Below, one piece after another: positions 20,219 to 29,428 of a stretch of DNA of 64,000 nucleotides; position 1 is the first letter of the stretch, and each line of letters starts with the position of its first letter. The translations under genes and the position numbers were made by a program. The stretch is from Struthio camelus (taxonomy: Eukaryota > Chordata > Aves > Struthioniformes > Struthionidae). Where the stretch lies: assembly GCF_040807025.1 (NCBI RefSeq), contig NC_090953.1, positions 26,644,997 to 26,708,996 on the forward strand, given 5' to 3'. The notes beneath the pieces were generated by a model that saw only the letters and a list, made by a program, of their open reading frames with translations, did not search any database and was not told the DNA's origin.

Positions 20219-20284
20219 GATGCTAAGAAAGCAAAGGAGAAGGTGGGAGAAGATGCTGAGAAAGCAAAGGAGAACGCAGGAGGA
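20219..20284. repeat. Two-copy 33-base tandem repeat
   Basis: GATGCTAAGAAAGCAAAGGA and GATGCTGAGAAAGCAAAGGA begin copies 33 bases apart. Translation gives a Lys/Ala/Glu-rich stretch, but there is no gene structure around it. Copies exist in B and C. Confidence 0.7.
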
Positions 20285-20418
20285 GCACAGACAAGGGGCT
20301 GAGGAGTGGCACAGCCACCAACCAGCCCTGGCCAGAGACCTGGAGCGCAGCACTGCGGGGAGTGCTGGTGCACGTGCCCAAAGTGAGAGGCCCCACCTCT
20401 CAGGGAGCGGGGTGGGGC

Positions 20419-20422
20419 AAAA
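20419..20422 (-). terminator. Pol III terminator of tRNA-iMet, unit A
   Basis: Oligo-T on the gene strand begins seven bases past the tRNA end. The equivalents are 41295-41298 and 62728-62731. Confidence 0.85.
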
Positions 20423-20428
20423 GGGCCA

Positions 20429-20500
20429 TAGCAGAGGATGGTTTCGATCCATCGACCTCTGGGTTATGGGCCCAGCACGCTTCCGCTGCGCCACTCTGCT
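20429..20500 (-). tRNA. Initiator tRNA-Met(CAU), unit A
   Basis: This 72-base minus-strand gene matches the vertebrate initiator tRNA at every position I can recall. The acceptor AGCAGAG pairs with CTCTGCT, including the A1-U72 pair that marks eukaryotic initiators. The anticodon stem carries the three G-C pairs (GGG/CCC) required by the initiation machinery, and the loop CCCATAA gives CAU. The T loop begins ATCGAAA, the initiator-specific form in place of TTC. Discriminator A is the complement of 20429. It would deliver the first methionine through eIF2. AAAA at 20419-20422 is the terminator on the gene strand. All three copies are identical. Confidence 0.97.
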
Positions 20501-21723
20501 CCCCCCAGCAGCTTTGTGGGGAGATGGCAGGGCCCTCCCTGCCACTCCCAGGCACTGACCGTGCCAGCTCTTGGGCTCGGGGGGTTGCCATTCCTCCTGC
20601 CTGGGCCTGGTCCCACAGAGGAAAAAAGTCTCCCCCGGGAAGCCCCAAGGCCGTGGGCCCGGGCTGAAGCCGCCTTGGTTTGCCCTTATGACACCATCTC
20701 CTGCCTGGCACAGACCCAGGGGAAAGCGGGGAGTTTGTGTTTGCCCAACTGAGCTGCCTCTGCAGGGGAGGACAGAAACCCCAGAGCCAGGGGGCAGCCT
20801 GCCTGCCTGCTTTGTGCTGGGAGCGCTTGCTTCCCAACGAGTGGATGAGTGTCTGATGCTCTCCTAGCCAGGAAAAGGCTCCCCTCCACCTGGAGTCACG
20901 TGCCTCTCCTGCACACAGTGCTTTCCTTGTGCAGGCTTGGTGAGCCCTGGGAGCCCCCGGTGGCTTTCTGCCCTGGAGAGGCAGGTTCCACCTCTGCTGG
21001 TGACCTGCTGCTGACACACTTCCTCAGAGCCGCTGCCCAGGCCAAGCCTGAAGAGCTGCGCTAGAGTGACCCCTGAGCCCAATGGATGCTCTCTTGCTGC
21101 CATCCCAAGGACGTTTTGGGCACCTCCATTTCAGTCCGCAGCAAGGGAAGGAGGAAGCCCCAAACCAAGTCAACCCTGCTGGCCCCTTGCTGCCCCACAT
21201 GACTGTGTTGTGGCAGGGCACCCTGCCAAGGGGGAAAGCCCCATCACCTGGAAGGACTCAGGGACCCCCAAGCTGTGTGGGGAGGGGATGGCAGGAGTTA
21301 AGTGATGTTAGGAAGGAACTGGTGCAGGCTAGAGCAACGATTCCCAGGTGCTTTCCTGGCAGTGCCCTCTTTCCCAGGGCCCTGGACTTCTCTGCCTTGA
21401 CAAAGCTCTGCTTCAGATGTGCCTTCCAGGCCCACCTGCCGTGCAGGCGTGTCAGGGCTCCTTGGCCTTGCTGGTGAGCTGACTGGCAGCTGTGTCCAAC
21501 GCGGTGTCCCCACAGCTGTGTTCAACACGGTGTCCAGGCTCTCTGGCCTGGGGCCCAGAGGTGCGCCCCCTCCCCACGGAGCCCATAGTCTTCCTGGGTG
21601 GGAAGGAAACCCAGGCCTCCTGCATGTGCAGGAACCAGAGGAGCGCAGAGCTGGGCACTGCTTCCTCTCAGGCTGACGCAAGGGGAAGGAAAAATATCAC
21701 TGTGGATGCCTTTTCCTGCATAG
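20501..21723. other. Spacer upstream of tRNA-iMet, unit A
   Basis: No gene is seen. At 21265-21291 a ~27-base insert replaces about 120 bases present in B and C. The rest has no recognised repeat. Confidence 0.55.
21266..21291. other. 26-base inverted templated insert, unit A only
   Basis: These 26 bases are the exact reverse complement of 14834-14859. In units B and C the same site (after GACTCAGGGA, before CAGGAGTTAAGTG) instead holds a ~120-base stretch (about 42142-42248 in B). The pattern fits a template switch to a site 6.4 kb away during replication or repair. Confidence 0.75.
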
Positions 21724-22859
21724 CGGAGGTGAGCAACTGTCTGGGAGAAAACAGCCTTACCTGTAAGGCAGTGGAGGAATCTGTGAGGGTGTGACCACCT
21801 TGAGAGCAGTGGTGCAGAGGGCACAGCGAGCTTAAACCTCGCCTGAAAAATGGGCTTGTTTCCCTCCCTCCCCACTTACAGCTTACGCCAGGCAGCTTTG
21901 GGTGCCACTGTTATCGCAGGTGGAGGAAACAAACGCTGCACGGTCCCGTGCAGTGGAGAGACCCGTGAAGGTGCTCTAACTCCATTTCAGTCAGTGAGAG
22001 ACAAAATTAAGTCGTCCATGTCACTCTTAGGCCCTTGTTGCTCTGATGTGTTGATCCATCTAAATATTGCACGGTGAACCCATGGTTTTCACAAGCTGAG
22101 ACTGAGAGTAGGCTTGATATTCTTAGGTTATGTGATCAAAGCTCACCCCCCCCACACACAAAGGAGTGCAGGGAGTCATTGGCTGGTTGGGGAACCCGAA
22201 TAGTACCTTGCCCCAGCTACTCCCAGGCCTATCACAGGAAAGCAATCAGCCCATCAGTGGCTCGTTTCCACAAGCACAGAAGAGTGCCGAGGCACAACGG
22301 CAGGTGAGGGAACCCAGACAGCCTGCCTACTGAGAGAAGGGACACCCTGTCTGGGCTCCTCCCCGGGCTTTCCCAGGACAGCATCAACCCCATTGGCCAG
22401 GTGTGAAACCCATCACGATGAGTCAACAGGAGTGGATCTCTGGGACACCTTTTGCCCAGAGGGGAGGTTCTGTCTGGAGGTACAGGGCACATTCTGGGAT
22501 GCAGGGGAAGAGCATTTGGGGATTGCATAAGACGTAACGTGGGATTTTCAGGGGAGGAACCAAAGGCAAAGGAAGGTGATTTGGGGAGGAATAAATGTGG
22601 GAAGATAGAGGGATATGAGGACAAAGAGGGGCTGGCTGAGCGTGAATGGGGCTGCTCAGTACGCTTCTCTGGCCGCGTCTTGCCTCTGATCAGCACAGTA
22701 TGTCCTAGCTTCGTAAATTCCTTTCTGTATTTCCTATTCTGCATGCTTGTGTTTGCGTGGAGGTCTAAGTGCCATGAACCGCAGTCAGACCACGGCGCAC
22801 AGGGGCCTCTGTGTGTGTGTGGTGCCAGGAGCTGGAGAGAGCAGAATGAGTGAACTTAA

Positions 22860-23510
22860 GTGTCAGCAATGGGTGGGGCAGGGCAGGGGGGCTGGTAGAT
22901 CCCTGTGGCTGGAAGACCCCTGTGTCTGCGTTGCCAGCAACTGGAGCAAGTGAGGGTCTGATTGCCAGAAACTGGAACGGGAATGTGGGTCAGAGGGTGC
23001 CTGTGCCTGGGGTATGAGCAACTGGAGCGAGCGAGGGTGCGCAAGTGAGTGTGCAATTGCTAGCAGACATCAAGCCAGACTAGCTGGCAAGTAGGTGAAG
23101 TGACCTGGGAGCCAGGTATGTGTGTGTGTCTCCAAGGGTGAGAGCACAGGGGAGCTGGCTACTGGGCATGTGAGGGGAGTCCTGGCTGACTGCCAGAGGG
23201 ACCGTGGGATCCAGGGAGGGTCGACTGGGAGACTCACTTCAGTGTATGTCTGTCTCTCTGTGTGTGTGTGTGTGTGTGTCTCTAAGGTTGAGACCCCAGG
23301 GGAGCTGGGTACCAGAGGGACCGGGGGAGTCCCAGCCAACTGCGAGAGGGACCGTGGGGTCGACTGAGAGCTCTGTGTGTGTGTGTAAGGATGAGTGTGA
23401 GTGTAAGGGTGCCTGTACTAGCAACTGGAGCGGGGCTGCGGGCTCTGGGGCCTCGTACGTCCATGTGCCAGCAGTTGGGGATGCCAGGAATCCAGGGGCA
23501 AGCTACTGGG
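22860..23510. repeat. Degenerate minisatellite with GT microsatellite
   Basis: Motifs such as GCAACTGGAGC, GGGTGCCTGTGCCTGG, CAGAGGGACCGTGGG and GGGGAGCTGG recur irregularly, with a GT run at about 23259-23279. It looks like a decayed tandem repeat with units around 100 bases. Open frames here are repeat artefacts. Confidence 0.62.
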
Positions 23511-23606
23511 CGGACTGAGTGTTTAAGCCTCCCTGCTGGAGGAATCCACATTACATAGATGTATATATACGTCCCACTAACAGACCTCTTCCCATGTCAA
23601 CGCTGT

Positions 23607-23690
23607 GTGCTAGCAGGGGCTGGGACCAGCTGCCAAGGGCCCTGCCACTGCCTGTGCTGTGTTCACCTGCGGCTCCCAGCTCGTCCTCCC
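23607..23690. repeat. Fragment of tRNA-Cys 5' flank
   Basis: GCTGCCAAGGGCCCTGCCAC, GCCTGTGCTGTG and GCGGCTCCCAGC align in order with about 7790-7843 of the Cys flank. No tRNA gene accompanies it. Confidence 0.65.
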
Positions 23691-23924
23691 TTGTGGCGCA
23701 GCCCTGCCTTTGCTGCCCCCTGACAGCCTGGTGGCTGCCCCTAACACTGCACCAGGCCCAAGGAAGTGACAGAAATGCCTCCTACCCACCCCTGGAGCGG
23801 TAGATTGGATTTCAGGCAAAATCAGCCTCTTGACTTGAGTTTTGGTCACCATCCACACAAACCGCCACACCAGCAGACAGCGCTGTTTGTGTGTTTCCTC
23901 TTTCCACCATCTCAAAACTTCAGG

Positions 23925-24135
23925 ACCGAGGTCCTTGGGTTCCTTGCAGTCTTTCCTCTTCAGCTCCTACTCTTGTTCTCTCTGCTTTCCCTCCCGTCTT
24001 AAAGACCTGACACATTTGCACTCCACCATCACGGGATGCCTCACGGGGCTCCCTTCTCTTCCTCCCCTCCAGCCACAGAGATACCAGAGGGAGAGTCAAA
24101 CGATGCCCTGGTGTCAGCATATCCCAGGTGTCACC
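23925..24135 (-). repeat. Inverted copy of Gly-pseudogene upstream flank
   Basis: Read in reverse complement, this matches about 9115-9325, the left part of R1 (GATGGTGGAG.GCAAATGTGTCAGGT.T.TAAGA, GGAAAGACTGCAAGGAA, GATATGCTGA blocks). The pseudogene itself is not included. It shows that part of the Leu-flanking repeat has been copied in inverted orientation. Confidence 0.75.
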
Positions 24136-24539
24136 CTGATAACCAGGTGCTGGGGGCTGCTGCTGCAGGTGTCACCCTGATAACCAGGTGCAGGGCGTAA
24201 CCCTGGGGTTACGCCTCTCAGGGCTTCTCAAACCCTGCATGCAGGCACTTCTCCTTCACAGTGCAGGTCCCAAGCCCAGGGCTTAGAGCCCCCAGCCCTC
24301 ACAGGCAGACAGGGAGAAAAGACGCTGCACTTTGGGGAGGCAGGTGAAGCTCCAGGATTTCCCCAGCTCTGCTTCCTCCCCAGGGCTGGGCATCTGGTGG
24401 CACCTTCTGTCCAGTCCGCCTCACTCCACAGCAGGCACTGGGAGGTAAGTGAGACACTTCCCCTGGAGTCCCAGGTGTGGTGCCTCTGTTGGGGTGTATT
24501 GCAGCCCTCATGTTCCTGCCTGCTGCCCACGTCTGAATG

Positions 24540-24890
24540 CGCTCGTCTGTGGGTCTGTGCGTGCCCAGCTGTGGTGTGTCCAAAGAGTGCAAAGGAGAAC
24601 TCCCCCCCCCCCCCATCCCCCTAGTGCAGCCTGGCCCTGGAACTCGCAGCAGGCCGGACGACATTGCACAGGGCACGTGATCACTGCTGCTGAGAGGTTT
24701 GGGGCAGGAAGCTGTGGCCGAGTGGGGAAGGCGATGGACGTGAAACGCATGGGGGTTTCCCTGCGCAGGTTCGAATCCTGCCAACTATGGGGCACCTGTC
24801 CCCTTTTGGGCTGCCTGGAGCGACCAGGCTCCAGCCCTGGACAAAGCCTCACAGCCACAGTCCCTCCAGCTGAACAGCGTGCCCGGTGAA
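24540..24890 (+). repeat. Inverted paralogue of the tRNA-Ser cassette, unit A
   Basis: The block aligns with the reverse complement of about 8720-9030 on both sides of the gene. Upstream it has GCAGCCTGGCCCTGGAACTC and CACAGGGCACGTGATCACTG, and downstream CCTTTTGGGCTGCCTGG and CCAGCCCTG. A duplicated, inverted Ser cassette therefore ended up about 15.9 kb away, carrying its gene, promoter boxes and terminator. Confidence 0.82.
24708..24789 (+). pseudogene. tRNA-Ser pseudogene, unit A
   Basis: This 82-base relative of the tRNA-Ser(AGA) gene has lost pairing in two arms. The acceptor GAAGCTG against CAACTAT leaves two mismatches and a wobble pair. The anticodon stem ATGGA against CGCAT leaves two mismatches, and U33 is replaced by G. 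The formal anticodon is TGA, which would also be serine. The A box region, variable arm and B box GGTTCGAATCC survive, and TTTT remains at 24804-24807, so Pol III could still transcribe it. I judge it a decaying copy rather than a working Ser(UGA) gene. Confidence 0.85.
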
Positions 24891-25289
24891 CCCTCCATCC
24901 CTCTAGTCATCCTCAGCTTCCCCCCAGAGTCGCCAGGGCGCGTGCAAACCCCCTCTCTCCTTTCCCAGCCACACAGGCTCACACCTTTCCTGACAGAGAC
25001 ATGCTCTCCTCTGGGGACGGATGGATTTTCTTCTCAGGGGCATGTTTTTCCCACGGGGCCAGAGCTGAGATGCACGTGCTTCTGTGATGGGAAGGGAGGC
25101 GTCCTATGTGGAAACTTCTGCAAGTTTTTGCAGCATCAGGAGAAGAGGCAGGGGCAGGGCAATGCTGCTTCCTATTCTTTTTCCTTCTGCTGCATCTTTC
25201 TCCCCTCTCAGACTCCCGGGATAGTCTTGAAAGCTCAGCGAGGGTCAGAGAGTGCCTGGGACGAGCAGGAGGCAGGCATAGGTCTGCAT

Positions 25290-25361
25290 GCGTTGGTGGT
25301 ATAGTGGTGAGCATAGCTGCCTTCCAAGCAGTTGACCCGGGTTCGATTCCTGGCCAACGCA
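25290..25361 (+). tRNA. tRNA-Gly(UCC), unit B
   Basis: Identical to the unit A gene, including the T-stem T at 25351 that makes a G-U pair. Terminator TTTT is at 25369-25372. The GGGGAG/CTCCCC hairpin is kept at 25454-25468. Confidence 0.96.
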
Positions 25362-25862
25362 CGCACGCTTTTCTTCTCCCAGGTGCCTGCAGAGGCCCTT
25401 CCACCTCCTGCCAGAAAAGAGCCCAGGTTTCCCCAACAGGTTCATGTTCCCTCGGGGAGCCACTCCCCTTGCTGCATGCACAGGCAGGGTGAGGCACCCC
25501 ACAGAGCCCAGGAGAGACAGGGGCCCCCTCCTCCTTCAGCAATGCCTGCCTTGGCCAAAGCAGCAGGTCTGTCACCGAGCACAGCTTCCAGGCTGCTTGC
25601 CCTGCCCCCCGAGGCATAGCCCTGCAGAAGGAAGCGCCCCAGAATGAAGGTGCTACCTCCTTTGCTAGAAGCATGACAGGCTTCTGCAAAGGGCTCTGCT
25701 GCTCTCCTGAAGGGCCCGCTTCTGACTGCATGGTGCCTCAAGGGCCTGCAGAAAGGCTGTGCATGGGCGTTGCCGGGGAGATGCAGAAAGCCCCTGGCTC
25801 AGCCAGGACCATGTGGCTCAGCCCTGCTATAGCGACAGAGCGGCAAGAAGAGGTGTCCAGGC
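25362..25862. other. Spacer between tRNA-Gly and tRNA-Gln, unit B
   Basis: Same content as the unit A spacer, with one CpG transition noted beside the hairpin (GCATGCACA for GCATGCGCA). No gene is seen. Confidence 0.6.
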
Positions 25863-25934
25863 GGTCCCATGGTGTAATGGTGAGCACTCTGGACTCTGAA
25901 TCCAGCGATCTGAGTTCAAGTCTCAGTGGGACCT
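25863..25934 (+). tRNA. tRNA-Gln(CUG), unit B
   Basis: Identical to the unit A gene: GGTCCCA acceptor, CUG anticodon, co-varied T stem. As in A the nearest TTTT is about 42 bases downstream (25976-25979). This is the last Gln copy in the window because unit C has lost it. Confidence 0.94.
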
Positions 25935-26073
25935 CAGGCTTCTGCTTCACTGAGGGCCTGCCTCAGCTGACTGCATTTTACACCCTTGCGTTGCTCTTGG
26001 GTAGACTGCTTTACGCACTCCGGTCTTCCTTCCCTCTTCTCGTGCCCCTGGCACCGGGTTTGGGCAGAGGGTC

Positions 26074-26803
26074 ACAGGATCACTGAACAGCTGAGGTGGG
26101 AAGGGACCTCTGCAGACTATCTAGTCCAACCCCTCCTCAAAGCAGGGTCAAGAAAAGGAGTCTGTTCAGGGCCCTGTGATGTCAAGTTTTGAAAAATCTC
26201 CATGGATGGAGACTCCACAGCTTCTCTGGGCAAGCTGTTCCCATGTTTGACAGCCCCGCACAGTAAAACAGGGGGGGGTTCTGTGTGTTTAAGTGGAATG
26301 TCTTGTACTTCATGGCTTGTGCCCACTGCCTCTTGCCCTGTCCCTGGGCACCGCCAAGAAGCGGCTGGCTCTCTCTTCTCTACTCCCTCTTCCCCCTCTT
26401 CGTCCACCACCTCAGGTACTTATACACATTGATAAGATTCCCCCCCACCCCTCCCCCCCAAACCTTAGCCCTCTCTTCCCCAGGCTAGACAATCCCAGCT
26501 CTGTTAGCCTCTCCTGGTATGACAGATGGCGCAAGCCCTTGACCTTCTCTGTGGCCTTTTGCTGTGCTCACTCCAGTGTGGCCTTGTCTCTCTCGTACCG
26601 GGAAGCCCAGAAATGGACACAGCACTCCAGATGTGCTCTCACCAGTGCTGAGCAGAGGGGAAGGATCACACCTCCCTCAGCCTGCTGGCAACGCTCTTCC
26701 TAACGCAGCCCAGGATGCTGCCAGCCGCCTTTGCTGCAAGGGCACGTTGCTGCCTCAAGTGCTGAAGGCCTTCCGGGACACAACAGCTCTGCTCTGAAAT
26801 AAG
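26074..26803 (-). mobile_element. CR1 LINE 3' fragment, unit B
   Basis: Counterpart of 1060-1790, with a G-run shorter by two and a C-run longer by one. The part 26074-26538 is exactly what unit C has lost. Confidence 0.88.
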
Positions 26804-28292
26804 TGCCCGTGAGATACCAAGCTCCTGGGGAGCTGACAGAGCCCCTAACTGCTGGAACCAGAAACATGACGGCACCAGTGGAGTCCCTGCAAGGGCACCT
26901 GGCATGCAGATGCCCAGGGGCTCCTGCAGAGGGAGGAAGGACACTTTGAAGAGCCCTGTTCACTTGCTGCCAGGTGCGGACTGGCCCGAGAGGGAAGGCA
27001 GAGGCAACAGCCCTGAGTCCGCAGAAGAGCTCCACCTACTGCAAAGATGGTGTAACTCGAGCAGCAGTCCCTGCTGGGAGATGTGGGTGGTACAGCTTTG
27101 GGAAGAGTAATGCATGAACTGGGGGACTGAACAGTGACACGGGATGTGGCTTGGTGTTTGGCTGCATGCTTGTAAGTACGAGGCCTTGGTTTGCTCCTGA
27201 GCAGCCCCGGTGCTTCTTGCCTCCAGTGCCTCCTGTAAGTAACCACCTGTCTTAGCAAAAAAGAGACAAGGCCCGGAGTGTCTGATTCCCAAAGGAATGC
27301 CAGGTCTCCAGCTGAGATTCAGGCTCAGACGGGCAACTTGACCCTGCCTGTCAAGGGCACTGAAGGTGCCCTTCCACAGCTCAGCTGAGCACAAAATGTC
27401 CGCTTTTTGCTGCCGTGTCATTAACGCTCACCACTAAGGACGCGTTTTTGCCTGTCTGCTCTTCTTGGCACAAACATTGCTCTTGGGAGACGCCAGGCCA
27501 GACAGGATACTGAAGTGCAGAAGGAGCACAAGGACTCATCAAATCCATCTTCCCCACTTCATTCCCTAGTGTATTTGCTGACTGCTGGAAATACCGATTG
27601 CCACCCTCCCTGGCATACTGCCTTATGCCCTCTGCCCCTCCGCCCCCTACACCTCCCAGTCCTGCCTCTCCTCAGCAGTACAGCAACCAGTGGGAAAAAG
27701 GTTCTCGGGCAAACGGCCAAAGGGTTCATGTCCTCCTCTGGCACAACAGGCAGCCTGGTGGGCTTTCAGACCCATGGGAATATGTGGATGTCTAACACAT
27801 AGTTCGTAACACTGCTGCTGTCTCCTACCCGGGGAAAATTAGGGCAGGCTGTGAAAAGCTGCTGCTTCCTGAGCACGCATGCAAGACCTGCTGAGTACAT
27901 GGGCACAAGAAATGAAGACCCCCGCCCCCGAAGGCAGCTCTTGCGTGCTCTCCGAGGAGGGACTCAAGGCTGACCCTGAGAGACATCAGGGTGCCCTGAT
28001 CACCCACTTACAGAGTCACACTCCTGTTCTCGGAAGCCCACAAAGACAGAAACCTCACCTTTGCCTGTGGACTTGATTGTCCTGGTTTTCTGTCTTTCTG
28101 TGCCTGTTGGCTTAGTTTTGGTGCGCTGGTATCCGTTTGGGGAGCTGCACTCAAATCGGGCAGTGCCCCATGCTTACAGGTGGACTCGCTGTGATGGGGG
28201 AGAGGAGGTTTTCCCTCCCCGGTTTCCAGCAGAGAGAGGTAAGCTAGGGACAGAGGGGAATGCAGAGGAACTGGTGGAGGCTGGAACTGGGA
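26804..28292. other. Unannotated spacer, unit B
   Basis: Counterpart of 1791-3279; nothing recognised. Confidence 0.5.
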
Positions 28293-28528
28293 ACAGCTCG
28301 TGCCTGGGTCATGGCAAGCCAGAGGTGCTGGGAGGTTTCCCAGGGAAGGGTCCATGCAGAGTGAGCTGGCAGAGCCTGTTGCTGAGGGCAAGGGAAGAGG
28401 CAGCTGGTGTGTGGGCTGGCTGACTGTGGCTGTGGCTGCTGCTTCTCTGTCCTGTGCACACACCAGAGTAGGGAGCAGCCAGGAAGAGGAAACAAAAGGC
28501 AAAAGAAAGACGGACACAAGGCTTGGTG
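28293..28528. repeat. Displaced copy of tRNA-Cys 5' flank, unit B
   Basis: Counterpart of 3280-3515, again without a tRNA-Cys gene and again abutting a CR1 fragment. Confidence 0.75.
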
Positions 28529-28546
28529 TGGCCAAGGCTTGGTATT

Positions 28547-29428
28547 GACCCCGCAGGGGTCGATACAGGGCCCAATACTGCTCAACTTGTTCATTAATGA
28601 CCTGGATGATGGGACCGAATGCACCCTCAGCAAGTTTGCTGATAAGAGAAAACCGGGAGGAGTACCTGATACGCCACAGGGTTGTGCTGCCGTTCAGACG
28701 GACCTCGGCAGGCTGGAGAAACGGGCAGACAGGAGCCGCAGGAAGTTCAGCAAGGCAAAGTGCAACGCCCTGCACCCGGCGAGGAATAACCCCAGGCACC
28801 CGGGGAGGAATAACACCCAGGCATGGTGGGGGCCGACCTGCTGGAAAGCAGCTTTGCAGAAAAGACCTGGGGGTCCTGGCACCCTACAAGCTGACCACAA
28901 GCCAGCAACGTGCCTTTGTGGCAAAGGCGGCCCACGGTAGGCTGGGCTGCGTGAGGAAGAGTGTTGCCACCAGGTCAAGGGAAGTGGTGCTTTCCCCTCT
29001 ACTCAGCGCTCCAGAGGCCACATCTGGAGCGCGGTCTCCAGTTCTGGGCTCCGCAGTGGAAGAAAGAGAGGGCCCTACCGGCACGAGTCCAGCAAAGAGG
29101 CACAAGGATGATTAGGGGCCTGGAGAACCTCTCATATGAGGAGAGGCTGAGAGAGTCGGGACTGTTGAGCCCGGAGAAGAGAAGGCTCACGGGGCATCTT
29201 ACCAGTGCGTATAACTATCCAACGGGAGGGTCGAACGAAGACAGACCAAGGGAGTGGTGCCCCTCTTCTCGGTGGTGCCCACTGACAGGGCAAGAGTCAT
29301 CGCACACAAACTGAACACGGGAAATTCAGCTTGAACGTGAGAAAATGCTTCTTTAGCGTGAGGCTGGCTGAACATTGGAACAGGTGGCCCAGAGAGGTTG
29401 TGGATTCTCCATCCTTGGTTTTCCCTCC
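28547..29428 (+). mobile_element. CR1 LINE 3' half, unit B
   Basis: Counterpart of 3534-4415, with the same broken RT palm and 3' region. The insertion predates the duplication of the units. Confidence 0.9.

Larger units (their letters stand above)
21724..24349. repeat. Segment present only in unit A
   Basis: Unit B runs directly from the equivalent of 21723 through about 50 unrelated bases (42681-42730) to the equivalent of 24350, with TCC shared at the right junction. The segment holds a minisatellite, a fragment of tRNA-Cys flank and an inverted piece of the Gly-pseudogene flank. In 21780-22860 I recognise no gene; it may include old retroelement sequence but I cannot assign it. The unit C equivalent lies beyond the window. 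Confidence 0.8.
1..25014. repeat. Tandem segmental repeat, unit A
   Basis: Position 1 corresponds to 25015 and to 43392, and the three stretches can be followed in parallel through the window. Unit A is the longest copy. It carries both the tRNA-Leu module (10634-13343) and a private 2.6 kb segment (21724-24349). It contains intact tRNA genes for Gly, Gln, Cys, Ser, Leu and initiator Met, plus two Gly and one Ser pseudogene. The edges given are set by the window start, so they are a phase choice and not the biological breakpoints. Confidence 0.93.

Noticed and set aside
20219-20284. Lys/Ala/Glu-rich repeat peptide (DAKKAKEK, DAEKAKEN) as a small protein.
   Set aside because: Only two 33-base copies, no supported start or exon context, and stops close by.
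22860-23510. CRISPR-like or regularly spaced repeat array.
   Set aside because: The motifs are irregular in spacing and sequence, and the context is vertebrate nuclear DNA.
24708-24789. A working tRNA-Ser(UGA).
   Set aside because: Two mismatches in the acceptor stem, two in the anticodon stem and loss of U33 make function unlikely; I call it a pseudogene.
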